A program made the position numbers and the translations under genes. Shown in pieces: positions 21,253 through 33,528 of a stretch of 64,000 bases of DNA. Source of the DNA: Poronia punctata (Eukaryota > Ascomycota > Sordariomycetes > Xylariales > Xylariaceae); contig MU401661.1 of the NCBI GenBank assembly GCA_022579005.1, positions 1 through 64,000 of the forward strand. Reading direction: 5' to 3'. The notes beneath the pieces are model-generated. The model searched no databases. It saw only the letters and a program-made list of their open reading frames with translations, and had not been told where the DNA came from. Within the stretch, counting starts at the first letter, position 1. Each line of letters starts with the position of its first letter.

Positions 21253-22740
21253 TTTTTTTTAAAAAATAAACTAACTTATAAAACTATTTTATACTTAAAA
21301 ATAAAGCTTTTAAATAATAATATATAAAGCTTTATAATTTTAAATATAGTGTTTTTAATTTTTTTACTTTTTTATACTTTTATAATAACTAGTTAAAGCT
21401 TTTTTAAAGCTATATTACTTTTATATTAACTAAGTTAACTTGCTATAAAAAGCTTAATTACTTATTATATACTAATAACTTTATAAAACTATTTACTATT
21501 ATTAAATTTCTAAATATATAAACTATTTAAAATGTTTTATTAATTATTGTTAATTATAATAAAGAATTATATATATTAATATGCTATAATTTTATTTTTA
21601 ATATAATAATATTTTTATTAACTAAATAAATTATTTATTAGTTATTATATTAAATAGTAATATGCTTACTTTTTAATTTAATACTAAGCTTATATATAAG
21701 CTAGCTAATAAATATAGCTTTTTTATAGCTTAAGCTAATATAAAAAGCTGTATTTTAATAATAAAAGTAATAACTATATTTTATTTATTAGCTTAATAGC
21801 TAATAAGTTTTTAAAAAGCTGTTATAATATAAGCTTATAAGCTTTTTTAGTTGATTATATTATTTAAAAAGAAAATATTAGCTATATTAAGCTTATTTTG
21901 ATTATTATATTATAAAGAAAAGTATTAATTTATATAAAAATAGTTAAATACTTAGTTAATAATACCTTAAAAAGCTAAAAAAGGTTTTATTAAATTATAA
22001 AAGTTATAAAGTAATAAAAGCGAAATTTAGCTTAGTAATAACTACTATATATATAATAAATTTAATTTTTTATTAATAATAATAAATTGTTTTTAAAATA
22101 GGTATTTTATTATAAAAAAGCAGCTTATTAAATTTTATTAATATAAAAAGCAATTTATTAAAAAAGTTAGTTAACCTATATATTTTTTAATATAAGCAAA
22201 TTAAAATAGCTAAATTAAGGTTTTTTAATAATTATAAAGAATTTTCATTTTTAAAAACTACTTTAAATTATTACTTTTTATTAATTAATATTGTTTTTTT
22301 AATTATTTATTACTTTAAAAAGCTTTACCTTTTTAAAACCTTTAGTAAGTAACTATAAAGTTATTAATATAAATAAAAATAAAAATTTTGTTTTTATATA
22401 GCAATAAAGCTTATAAAGCACTAGCTTAAGTTTAAGCCTTTTAAGTAAAAATATAAGCTTTTTTTACTAAAAAAGCTATAATTTTTTTAAACTTTTTATA
22501 ATTGCTGCTAGCATTGCTATAATAAAGCTATTATAAACCTTGCTATTTAATTAGTTTTAAAGCTATTATAATATTTGCTTTTATTATAGCGTGTAGTTTA
22601 ATTAATAAAAAGCATTAAAGAGATAATTTTTATATACTTTGCTAGTAAATCTTATAAAGCAACTATATAACTTACTTTTTATTTACTACTTATTATATTT
22701 AAAAGTAAAATAAGTGCTTAGAAAAAGTACGCTAAATAGG
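21035..22740 (-). mobile_element. Second copia copy, inverted and 5'-truncated, RIP-mutated
   Basis: The LTR at 21035-21252 is read leftward. Continuing on the minus strand, the RNase H end lies near 21480-21560 and the reverse-transcriptase active site near 22360-22371 (TAT ATT AAT AAC, an RIP form of YVDD). This is the same order and spacing as in the complete copy, in opposite orientation. No second LTR is visible, so the 5' part is lost. AT-rich DNA continues to about 23090, and the exact left-over boundary is uncertain. Confidence 0.75.
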
Positions 22741-23416
22741 TGCCCTTTTAATAACTCTCTTTTTTTAAAGGTATACTTTATTTACTATTTATTTTAAATT
22801 AAGCAATAGCTAAAATAAGGTATATAGTATATACTTTACTTAATTAAGCTTAGATTATAGTTTAAATACTATAAATAATAGCGCTAAAAATTAAAGGCAA
22901 TTTTTAAGATATATTATAAGTACTATAAATAAACTTATATTAATAGCATTTAAAAATAGAGTAAATAAAAAAAGTTATATTTAAAGAATTAAAAAAGATT
23001 TACTAAAAAGCATAAAATAAAAAGGTATATTTATAAACTAGGTATACTTATAATAACAAGTATATAATCCCTTATATAGTAAAAGTGCAAAGCGCGTTTT
23101 TTTGTTAGCTAGCTCCTTTTTTAACCAGGCGCTTTAAGCCACAGCAGGGCTAACACTAGAAAATATAGGGTAAGAGGCGGCCAAGAGGGGTATATACTAA
23201 GTAAGGAAACATTACTCAAGGTCAAATCTCGCCAGTCAACTGCTCCGTCTTCTTTCAAAACGGTTCTCTAAGGTGGGAGTAGGGCGCCGAGGCCAAAACG
23301 GAGCGCCGAGGCCAAAACGAAGCGCCGAGCGGCTAACGGCCAGGACCCACCCGTATAGCGCCGAACCCGGGTTTTAGTCAGCAGACACGCTCGCACCGAT
23401 GTTGGCCATATTGCAG
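22741..23416. other. RIP block edge and permease 3' flank
   Basis: AT-rich DNA fades out near 23090. The following GC-balanced stretch contains no gene. It includes the tandem repeat at 23284-23330 and is the 3' flank of the leftward permease gene. Confidence 0.5.
23284..23330 (+). repeat. 19-bp tandem repeat
   Basis: The unit GCGCCGAGGCCAAAACGGA occurs about two and a half times in a row with one base change. It lies downstream of the permease stop. Confidence 0.75.
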
Positions 23417-25222
23417 TCATCTGCCAAAATACCGTCTCTCCACGAACCTCAAGCACAAATACGATAAAGCGGAAAAGCCAAACGCCAACTCGAACCCCAC
23501 GTCACCGCCAAATTCCCCACCGGCAAGTTTACCGATCGGCCCCGTAAACCAGGTCTGCGATAAGCCGAGCACGGCACCGACGATGCCGACGCCAAAGGCA
23601 GAAAGCGCGGCGATTCCTGGTGGTAGTTTCTTCGCGTCTAGGTAATCTTCCGGTCGATATGCTAGGAGGCTGCGGCGAAATACAAAGTGCTCTGTGAGGG
23701 AGATGCCTTCGTAGATGGCGAGCCAGTAGCCGATGACGAGCAGAAAGTTCTCGAGCGCAGCCACGAAGTGGTCATAGCCGGGGATGGCCACGGCGATGTA
23801 GACGCCGGTGCCGATGGCGGTCCAGATGAAGCGGGGCACGCGCTGAGTGTGGCGCGTGAGGACCTGCAGGGTAAGCGAGACCGAGTAGATGTTGGGACAG
23901 TTGTTGGCAACGATGGATAGGGCCAGCACGACTAGGCAGAATTCACCGAAGCGGCCCAGAGGCGGAACCAGGACTTGTGCCAGCAGGCCACCTATGCCGG
24001 ACGCTTCGTACGACACCATGTAGTTCTGATCGTTGATTGTCGCGGTGCTGATGGCGGCGCCGAGAAGCTGGGTGAAGAGCAGTGGGAAGATGAGCCCGCC
24101 AAAGGTCCAGAGGTAGACCGATGTGCGTGACCGTCCCACGGGCTGGTATACGGTATAATCGGCAGCGTAACTTGTCCAACCGGTGCCGAATCCAAAGACA
24201 GACGCCGCGAACGAGAGCACCGCGCCCGCCTCCGTCGGCCCCGTCGCTAGTGGTGGCGAGTAGAAGTGTCCCGAGTGCGCAAAGACGCCTAGGACGATGA
24301 GAAAGACGATGAAACTCGGAATCCACGACCAGTGTTCGTAAAGATGGACTATCTTGTAGCCAAAGGTACAAATAACCAACGTGGAGATGGAGATGACCAG
24401 GATGCCTGCCCAGCCCGGGAAGTCATGATTTATGGCGTGGAATAGCTGGGCTCCAACAATGACGTTTACGGCCGACCATCCTAAGCATGCCAGGATGTTG
24501 AAACAAGCCACTGCGCAACGCCCATCTGGTTAGTCAAGTTCTCCTTCCCAGAGAGACCCTTTTCGTCCATCTTTTTGGCAACACCCTTTGCCCTGGGGGG
24601 GATCGAGGGGATCGAGGGGATCGAGGGGATCGAGGGGATCGAGGGGATATGAGGATAGCAATATCATGCACGCATGAAGAAACTCACCGAGTTTGACGCC
24701 ATAGTACCCAAAGAAAAAACGCGAGAGGACCATTTGTCTCAGACCGAATTTCGGTCCAAAGGTAGAGAAGATGCAGGCGGGCGTGATGGCGATAATGTTG
24801 ACGAATATGATGGTCAATGCGCTATCGATGAAACCAAGACCAAATACCGGGACGGCCAAGGCGCCAATGGCAAAGGCAGATATGACCATGTTTGCCGAAA
24901 GCCACTATATGGTTCGAGATGGTATTGGCAAGACCGTCATCGGGAGGAAGGGGGCTGATATGAAGGGCGCTCATGATGGAGGATAATAACGTACCAAGGT
25001 GCCAACCTGGCTCATGCTTGAATCTGTTCGCTCGTCGCTGGGGACTCTCTCGATGCCTCGTTGTTCAACCCCAAGCTTGCCTGCAAAGGCTTGGATCCTT
25101 GCGAACAACGAGTCTCCCTCTGCCAACTCATCTTTGGACACGACGTTGAGGTCGGTCATCTGCCCCTGTTCGACGTCTGCGGCCGGGCTGTTCCAGCCCT
25201 TCTTTTCCGCCTCGTAATTCAT
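23417..25222 (-). CDS. Purine/cytosine permease, NCS1 family (Fcy-type)
   Basis: A proton-coupled plasma-membrane importer of purines and cytosine. Exons 25222-24995, 24904-24688 and 24510-23417 with introns of 90 bp (GTACGT..ATATAG) and 177 bp (GTGAGT..CTAAC..GCAG) give 512 residues, the normal size for fungal Fcy proteins. The start is the ATG at 25222. The cytosolic N-terminus holds the family motif RGIERVPSDERTD just before TM1 (WLSANMVISAFAIGAL). About 12 hydrophobic segments follow, with GFGTGWTSYAADYTVY in the middle and NCPNIYSVSLTLQ in the substrate-facing region. The splice joins restore TLWLSANM and GVKLVACFN, which supports the model. No disruption is seen. Substrate specificity within purines, cytosine or B6-type compounds cannot be told from sequence alone. 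Confidence 0.9.
24601..24645 (-). repeat. 9-bp tandem repeat in permease intron 2
   Basis: GATCGAGGG repeats five times within the second intron, making that intron about twice as long as the others. The repeat keeps one frame open (Asp-Pro-Leu on the minus strand), so intron retention would insert a DPL repeat before reaching a stop. Confidence 0.8.
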
Positions 25223-28200
25223 GGCGACAGAAACCAAGTCAACCTCGAGTAGGTGGAAGAATGTTGGGCAAGATGTAGGTATCCAGCGGATAGCATCCGA
25301 ACACTGTTGTTTCGGCTAGTGGCAAGACTTCAAATCCACAAACAGGGTGAATCCCCGTACATAAAGTAGCCGTCAGGATAGCAGTCCAGCTTTGGGTTCG
25401 TAGGGAGACACCGAAGTCATCACCAACCGAGATTTGAGAGGACAGTGGTAAGAACGGAAGAGGCCGACTACCTAACGATAAGCGAAGGTGGGAGGAGCCG
25501 GACGAAGCGGCGTTTATACACGCCGATCTACGCGACTACAAAAACAGAGACGACAGACAAGTCATGTACATTATGACAAACGCGATGATGATAGCCCTGA
25601 TAGCCACCTAGTAGAAAGCCAAGGCCCAGGCGTGCCAGGGTACTTTACTACTTTATCAAGGACGGGCAACTCGACGCGTGGGATATGCAAGCAATCAATC
25701 TCCCGCCCACGATATCCCTGTGGCCATTGGGCGCCGGTCCTTGAGATAAGAGAGGCACACCTTGGCTGCGAAGGGGACTTTAGGAACCGGGGCCTTGGCT
25801 TGCATGGTGTAGCCCGCGGGTCTGCAGCTTGAATCATACAACGTGTGTAGCTGCAGGAACGTCTCCGTCCCGACTGGCATTTACCTATCAATTTTTTCCG
25901 TGCGATGGATAATACGGGTGTGAAAAATCTTATAATGGGGCCGAGGTCAGGTTTTGAAGCTAAATTGCTTGAAACTTTTCGAGGTTTTCCTTAGTTTCTT
26001 AGTTGGTAAGACCGCGATGGACACCGGCTTTGACACTAACCGCGAGGCGGTTGGGTTTAGTTTGGAGATAAGGTGGGAAGGTTGACACGGTTTGTGGTTA
26101 TCGATCTGTAACAACGAATCGTAAACACTACACTACCTAGTAGTGGGTGTGGCAAAGGCTGGAAATGGCTTAAATCCGGCATGTTGGAAACTAAGCCCCC
26201 AGCCTATCAACATTCAGGGTACTCGACGGAAAGGGATGCTCGTGTCATTTCAGGGATATCCTTGTCAGGGCCGGGGCTCAGGCCGCCAACCCAGCTGAAA
26301 AGATGTCAACCTAGGATTGCAAAGCATCATCTACGCGTTCACGTAACCCACTGCAGATAATTTTAATTACGAGTAGGAGTGGCTGTGACGCTGGAAGTGC
26401 TGCTCAACCAATCATCATTGTCAGAAATAAAAGGGACGAGTATGGAGGGCGGCGATGGTTTGATGAGACGTGATGCTCAAAACAGAAGGATTACTGGAGA
26501 AGTTGGGGTTCTTTTAGAATGGAACCCTCCTTTCATTGGTAAAGCGTGCGATAAGAAGGCATCTCCGAAGACTTTCGCTCGCTTCCGACTCAGAAGCATC
26601 GTGCGGAGACGCCCGTCAAATTGCTGTCAAGGAAGAAAATCCGCTTGACAGGCTGGAACTTTCAACCTTTCTGACCTATAGATAGAATGATACCAAGGTT
26701 AGATATCATGTCCACTGCATCATGATGGACACCCCCAGACATGCTGCAGCTGCGGGCGGGAGCGAGCATATCCACTCTACCCTTTGCTCTCATGGGTAGG
26801 TACTTTTACCTTGACGGGGGTAATTGCTTGTCTCTGCCCTCAAACATCAATGGGTTGTATTGGTGGCGACCTGTCAGGCTAAGCCCTGTCTCGACCTCCC
26901 GTCTTGGCTTCCGGAATCGTACCCGACTTTTGGGCGGAGGGCGACCAAGGCTTTCTCTTTGAACGACTAATCGCAATCACCACCTCTACAAGTATAACAA
27001 CGAGAGTCAGCGGACACTTGCCTGGAATACGAGCGAACACATAGATCGGACGACAAATAGTTGGCGACGATCCATGATTACAACCGTGCGGGTGCGTATC
27101 GAATTCGGTTCATTGCAATTTGGCTTCATGAACCTATTCGTAAACTCCTGCCGTGACTGGCGCCCGAATCTCACCTTTTCTCCTTTTCAAGGCCCTTACC
27201 GCTCAACCCTATTCATAAAGTAATGCAGGTGACGTGTGTCAACATACTGTCGTGCTTCGGGACACTCCACGTGTACACCTTTTCTGGACCCCCAAACCCT
27301 GTAACGGCTTTCCACCGCGGGAGCTCGCAGGGACACGACACGCGTGGAGGTAGCGTGTCCGCGGCATCACAAAGAAGGGAAGGAAACTGCGTCGAGGCTG
27401 ACCAAAAAGGATTTCCGCCCACGCCGCCAGGGCTGTTCCGGATGCCCAAACTGTTTGCCGCTGCATCCGTCGGGAACGTCAAAGCAGGCGGGAAGACAAA
27501 CACCGGGCCAAGTCTGACGGTTCACTTTTAATAGGTGCCTGACTGGCTCTTCTGTCACGTCGCTCAGACTACGAGTAGGCGCCGAATAGTAAGCAGTGAA
27601 AACCCATAAACGTAGCGGCGCGGCAACTTATATGTATGACGACATTTGCTTGCGTAGGTAACCTGGGTGCATGGGCAGTTCGCATCGGAATTCGGAAAGG
27701 CGGTGACCTATATGTAACATGCAGCACCTAGACTAACAGCTGTGCGAAACGGTACAAGTATATATATATATATGCTCCTGGTTGGGTTCATATACTTCTT
27801 AGAGACAAGCCAGTCTCTCGGAATCATGGGCTGTCTAGGAATGCGGTTATTATTGATCCAGTACAACATATGCGCATGTAACGATGGCTGAAGCAGATCA
27901 TCATCATCCTCATCAACCTCAGACCGACGGTTGCACAAAAAATACTGAAAATTTATTTTGCCACAACTTGAAGATTTCGCATGTAGACTGGGATTTTCTT
28001 CATCAAGTTGCATAGGAAAATTACCTGACATGCTCGTCGTACTTTCCTTATGGCCCGAGTTGTGTATGGACGTTGTAGTATCCTTAGCTGTATAATTAGG
28101 AAGTAGGAAAGCAGGTACAACCTGCCCACGATAGTGGAGCGCACAAGGATGCGAACAGTTTATAGGCAGGATAATATGGCGACACAGGCCAGTTTGTAAT

Positions 28201-28326
28201 TTTGATTCGCTGCTAATAAATGCAGCAAACATGGCGCGATCAGTACTGACATGCATAACAAGACGTCGAAAAAAAGAAAAAAAGAAGAAGAAGAGAGAGA
28301 GAGGGAGAGCACCCAAAAAGTCAATG
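25223..28326. other. Gene-poor interval, no gene supported
   Basis: It contains the promoter of the permease on the left. Many frames of 60-210 codons occur on both strands (e.g. around 25571-25891, 26379-26648, 27213-27531 and 27708-28349), but none shows a known motif, a consistent exon structure or a preferred codon pattern, and overlapping frames on opposite strands are equally open. A TA dinucleotide run sits near 27760-27772, and a purine-rich stretch on the plus strand at about 28268-28308. Confidence 0.45.
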
Positions 28327-28415
28327 TCTCCCGAGCGTGAGTCGAACACGCGACCTGTGGATCTCTAAGGAGTTTCAATTACAGTCCATCGCTCTACCAA
28401 CTGAGCTATCAGGAG
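28327..28415 (-). tRNA. tRNA-Tyr (GTA), intron-containing
   Basis: The minus strand folds as a tRNA. The acceptor CTCCTGA pairs with TCGGGAG, discriminator A. The D-arm is TAGCTCAGTTGGTAGAGC, the anticodon region GGACTGTAA, and the T-arm GCGTGTTCGACTCACGC. Anticodon GTA reads Tyr codons. About 13 bases beginning TTGAAACTCC sit after position 37 and represent the intron usual for fungal tRNA-Tyr. Nothing around it looks like another RNA gene. Confidence 0.92.
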
Positions 28416-30652
28416 TTCTCAGATGAGACGCTAAGTATACTTGTGAAATTATCATGGCGATGTCCATTGGCAGGTACTTTGTTCCAGACTCCTTGTCTCC
28501 TGTCTACAGGTAGGCAAACCTTGGAAACGTTTACGCAGGTTTTCTTTTTTTTAATATGCAGCGTTGGTCATCGCAATTGCCATACGAGGAAATTAGGCCT
28601 ATCTTGGTATGTAATTTGCTAGTTGGAGATAAATACACGTAAGTGCTGAACATATTAGTTCGTATTGTGCTCTAGTAGGAAAGGTTTGTTTCTCTCACTC
28701 TCGAGTCTCTCCTGTCTATTCTACTCGTACAATGGACATTCGAAGGAACCTCTCAAACCCCCTCTGTCGTTTACATATCTCTTTAATGCTGCGCCCATAT
28801 TCTTTTTGCGACTCGCCAAGCCTTGATCGGGGCCGCCTTGGAGAAGGACTACTTGGTCACCAATGGCCTCATCCAACGACTCCAGCCAACTTGGCAGTTT
28901 CCAGGAATCCGGATTATTTGGGCAGCATGAACAGTTCTTAAATTGAAACACGAGCTTTTCGAATACCTTGGACGTCGAGGCTCTCTCAACACATGGCTAC
29001 CCGTTCAGCAGGTTCGGATTTGGCTCACGCAAGCTTACGAGCAGGTCTTCGCCCAACCCAAAGTACGGCCGCCGCCTGCCGAAGGCCATTCCTTCAGATC
29101 CACGGAATTGAGGAGTGCGGCGACTGGCTACTTGTTGTTACCGCAACCTGCGGCTATCTTGAATGTTTACCTGATCTGAAAAGGCTTCCTGATGGCATCT
29201 CGATTACGTCCCCTCCTTCGCGTTTACAGAGAGGCTGTATAGCATATCTCTTCAATGACCGATCGCGCTTGCACAGCCGCGTCTATTGGCCGAGGAGCCT
29301 TCTTCGGACCTCGGCCCCGTTCCAAATTGATGGAAACAGCCGCAAGATCCCAGCTCTTATGTGGTTGGGTGGCGAGATAGTGAGTCCTGGTAATTTCTTG
29401 TGGCGTCATAATTTGCTCGCGAAAGGTTGCCCATCGTGGAGAGTGCCAATGACAGTCAAGCGTTCACTATACAGAGGTTCTTGCTAATCTCAACAGACAT
29501 GCTTGGACCTTGGAGCTCGTGATACCTTCCCATTGGGAAAAACACATGCGCCTCAGCACATAGTCCTACGGCCCCATATGTTAGTAAGTATGGCCGGGTA
29601 GTCAATGGCGGCTTACTCACTACATGGTAGCTATAGCCGAAGAACGCAGCGCAGAGGCGTCAGCCACGGTAGTATAATCCGTCAGATATGCGACTCCGAT
29701 ATCCTAGATGGGTGGACAGCCGTTCTTGACCCAGGTACTACTAATCTCATAGGTAGCCTGCTTTGGAGGGCCCTTTGATTCCTGGCATCTTCCCCATGGC
29801 ATGACGCTCCCTAACATTGCAAGAATATATTCAAGATTTTCTACTTAACCTTCAAGAACGTCGCAGCAGATATCCCGACAACGTCAGGCCGCAGACAGTC
29901 TATAGACTGTGCTGGTGGCTATACCTTTAGCTCACATACAGGAGCCCACACCTGCCGCCACGCTGGCACACTCGAGATCAACTCCTAAGTATGGTTGACC
30001 CTTCGGCATTCCCATTGCTTGCCAATGTGAAACAATGACACTTGAGCGCTGGGGCTTTTGGTTTGATTTCGGCCCAGTTATTTGCTAGACAACTATCCAC
30101 TTCTCGTAGACGCCGCCATCAAGCAGACCAGCACCTCCAAACGCATCGTGGGTTCGCACCTAATGGAGGTCGTAAGTCCGGGCTCGCTCTTATCTTCGAG
30201 AAACGAATGTCTTCTCTTTCGCTCTAACATACGGCGTACCTTTGAGAGCTAGAGTACGCCGGTTACTTCGGTGGGGGCGCTGTCCACCGGTATAAGGTCG
30301 CTCATCAACACTGGAATCGTACGTTATACTAGATAGTGTTTCTAGTCGAGCTGGACGTATTATTCCTAGGCGCAACGCGCTCTTCAAGGATGATGTGATT
30401 CAGAATCGAGTCTATAAATCCGCTTCCACTGGGTCGTCCGTCCTATGGACTTCGACAAGCGTAGTCTTGCGGAGAGCTAGCCCATAATACTCGCTGATCG
30501 GCACCTACAACGAGGTATCAGGTCCCGGAGTTGTGATAGACTATGACGGTCTGATGACGCTGTTACATGGCTAAAAATAATTTGAAACCTCTTTCACTCA
30601 GGTCGTTAAATCATTGTATGAGAGAAAAAGAGAAGAAAAAAAGAGAAATCTT
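28416..30652. other. Gene-poor interval, no gene supported
   Basis: The longest frame is 28993-29487 on the plus strand (164 codons) with no recognisable motif or signal. Frames of about 60-80 codons overlap it. Nothing supports a spliced gene, and no repeat or further RNA gene was recognised. It may hold decayed coding sequence. Confidence 0.45.
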
Positions 30653-30764
30653 TGAGAGCTGCAGGATTCGAACCTGCGCGGTTTCCCATCGCGGGATTTA
30701 TGGTATGCCGGATTTGCTCCGGCTCTACCTAAACACGACGCCTTAACCACTCGGCCAAACTCCC
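30653..30764 (-). tRNA. tRNA-Leu (TAG), intron-containing
   Basis: The minus strand begins GGGAGTTTGGCCGAGTGG, the typical Leu D-arm start, and ends with T-arm GCAGGTTCGAATCCTGC, acceptor AGCTCTC and discriminator A. The anticodon stem TCGTG pairs with CGCGA around loop TTTAGG, giving anticodon TAG (codons CUN). An intron of about 30 bases after position 37 contains its own hairpin (GCCGGA..TCCGGC). A short variable arm (TGGGAAACC) fits class II leucine tRNA. Confidence 0.9.
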
Positions 30765-33528
30765 AGATGACTTGTTGTATGATTGACGAGCGACAAATTC
30801 ACCTTACGAGTCAAGAGTCGGGTGGACGCAAAAGCAGGTGGAAGAGGGGAAAAAGTAAAGTCCTTTTAGCCCCACTAGAGTTGGGGCTACATCATCGCAC
30901 AGCACAGAGGGGATCAGGTCTCTGTTCCTCTCCAGTATGCACTTTCAATCACTCAGCGACAAAATATCCCCGTTCACTCCCCTAGACCATACTCCTGGTA
31001 TATGGTCAAAGAATAACACAGCCGACTAACCTAGGAAATATATCTTCATGGGCAACGTTAGAGCAAGACTGCTGCAAGAGAGCCCGGGGTCGAGGCCGTT
31101 CCAGGCACCCACCGATGCGGCCTTAAGAACTAAGGTCAACTGCGGTCACATGGTACCTGACGAGGGCGGTGCCGGGTCTTTTTAAATAAAGCAGAGTGTG
31201 ATGAAGATATGATATTTTGCCTGGCCACGAAGGGCCTAGGCGGTAATTATTATTAACCCATACTGCGGTGCGCCTACAAGAATAAAGGGATCAGAATAGA
31301 CCTGTTCCAGTAACCCCGCGTACATCCTCGGAAGCAGTTAGTCATGTCCGTATCCCGTCAAAAAATCGACGGACGGGATTCACCACTATATGCCCGCTCG
31401 ATTACAGCCATGAGAGTCCGCCACGTCTACGAGAGCCAGCAGCTCAGTCTTCGGCGGAGGCATGTGGTTCAGTTGGCACCGAACACCTTGGTGGAAATAT
31501 TGAATGATTGTGCTAGATAAGCACCTGATCTCAGTCATCATCTAGACTATAAGCTAATTGCAAAGAGCACCGATAGATCGGCCTAGGTCCCTCGCTTGGT
31601 AGGGCTCTGGGTTCTGGAAGCATGCGTTTCTATGGGTTTTATAATCTGACTACTGAGTAGATCTCCCCAGGCCCGACGCTTAGATCTTCCCTAGGATCAT
31701 ATGTCTCGGCTCTCGACATAGGTACGTACATGCCACTTCGTAGATCTCACGTTACAACCTTTTATGAAACACAGAGGTTCTTACGAGTATCAACGAAAAC
31801 ATATGACCGCCAGATATTGGCCTACCTACTTGTTCGTTTGACTAGGTACCTGTGGGCTTGGTTTTGGGGCGCGCGCTGTTGCTCTGTCTTGCTCTTTCTT
31901 CAATTCACCCATGGTGTTTTGACATGATTATGTTCCCCGCATTGACATCACAGGGAGCTCCTATTGACAGGGGAGCTTTTCCCCCGAAGATGTTTACGGA
32001 AGTGTTAGTAATGAGATGGACCCCTACTTTTCTCAACACGTATCCCTGTTGGCATTGTTTGAGCAGGTGATTACCTTCTAGCCGTCTATTATGGATAATG
32101 TCATGCGGAGGTGTTGTTTATTTTGGTGATGCCGCCTAACCCGGAAACTGCCCGAACAACCGTCTACTGTCGGTCAGATTTCCTGATGAGCAGTTGCCAA
32201 CGTTGGTTCTCTCTTTGTTTTTAGTGAATTATCAGGTATGTAATTACCTGTCTAGGTTTCCAATGCATATAGAACTCCAAAACATCGCGGATACTCTTAC
32301 GTATCCGTATCCCATGAGAAGTAGGTATTTGGTTGGGGTAAGAGGAGAAAACCTGCTGATGGCCATCAGACTCGGTTGAAGTTCGGAGTTGTTACCGCTG
32401 CCTTGGACACCGTGAGGCACCCCTTTTTCATATCCCCTGTCGGTACCAACCCTGGCGTTTTACCACACCGATGTTTCCTACACTTATCCCTGTTTAGGGT
32501 AGGAAATCCCAAGCTACTAGAAAGCTGCATATTATACCAAGCCTAGAATAGAGAACACCTATAAAAAGCAAAACGCATGCATATTCTGGATGCAGGGTCG
32601 TTTCATGGAAGGATGAATTTCATTCACACAATGTATTTTCATCACGGAAGAAAATCCAGTTGAAATGAAATAGTAAGTGCTTTGAAATCTTACCATACCT
32701 TCTAACCTGGGTTACTGTTACTTTCGTCTCCGCGTACACATGCAGGTAGGTAAGCGGTTGCGGCAGGCAAGGTTGTTCGTTGGGAAGGGGGGGTTGCGGG
32801 ACGGTCTGCAACTTCGGTTTGGAGACTTTGGGTCGGGGGGACCTTCCCGTCGCCTTGCTCTTCCCCATCATACTCATAGAGTCATACTTGATCCCACCTT
32901 TAACGTCATTAGGTACCCACCTCCAAGTTACATTAATGCATCTCGTATATTCCTACATCAAAACAACAGCGACAAGAGCAAAAGTCGGACAGGTCGCTTT
33001 TATATGATGCGAAATAAGTAGTCGCCGTTCTTTACACGTATTGTCGTGTAAAAGAATCCTTACCCGCACCGACCACTACGTTTTAGGATGACAGCGCATC
33101 ACGTTCCTAGTCGTGGTGCGTCCAAGCTACTATCATATGGAACTAGCGACATGACGAGCCGAGTAAGCGGATGAGTAGGTATTGCAGGATTGTTGGATGC
33201 TGGAATGTGGCATCCCGCCTGGCGGCCTGGGCAACCACACAGCTACCAATAGTAGACTTGGTCTATTGATGCCAGCGTCGTGAAGTGCGGGGATCTCTGC
33301 AGTACACCCCCCAGCGACCTCATATTACACAGACAGGCTTGGCTTCATTTTGAATTAATCATCCATGTAGTCTACCAGGTATGTAAATGAATCCAGGCGC
33401 GAAGTCGTCTCGTGAACACCGCTTGATCTCTACCGCTTATTCCCTCCCACGTTTCCCTTTCTCACTCTTGTTTTTCATCTTCTTTTACGTGTATACACCG
33501 TGAAAGGGTGAAAGCTGGTTAAACAAAG
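30765..33528. other. Gene-poor interval, no gene supported
   Basis: Frames are short and overlap on both strands, and none has a recognisable domain. No repeat structure or RNA gene was seen. The last few hundred bases form the promoter and 5' leader of the P450 gene. Confidence 0.45.

Noticed and set aside
25571..25891. Overlapping frames of about 60-114 codons on both strands upstream of the permease
   Set aside because: Equally open on both strands, with no motif and no conserved splice pattern.
27213..27531. Pair of about 100-codon frames on opposite strands
   Set aside because: Mutual shadows of one GC-rich stretch, without recognisable domain.
28993..29487. 164-codon plus-strand frame after the tRNA-Tyr gene
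   Set aside because: No signal peptide, domain or splice partner was recognised and overlapping frames are also open; kept only as a possible decayed gene.
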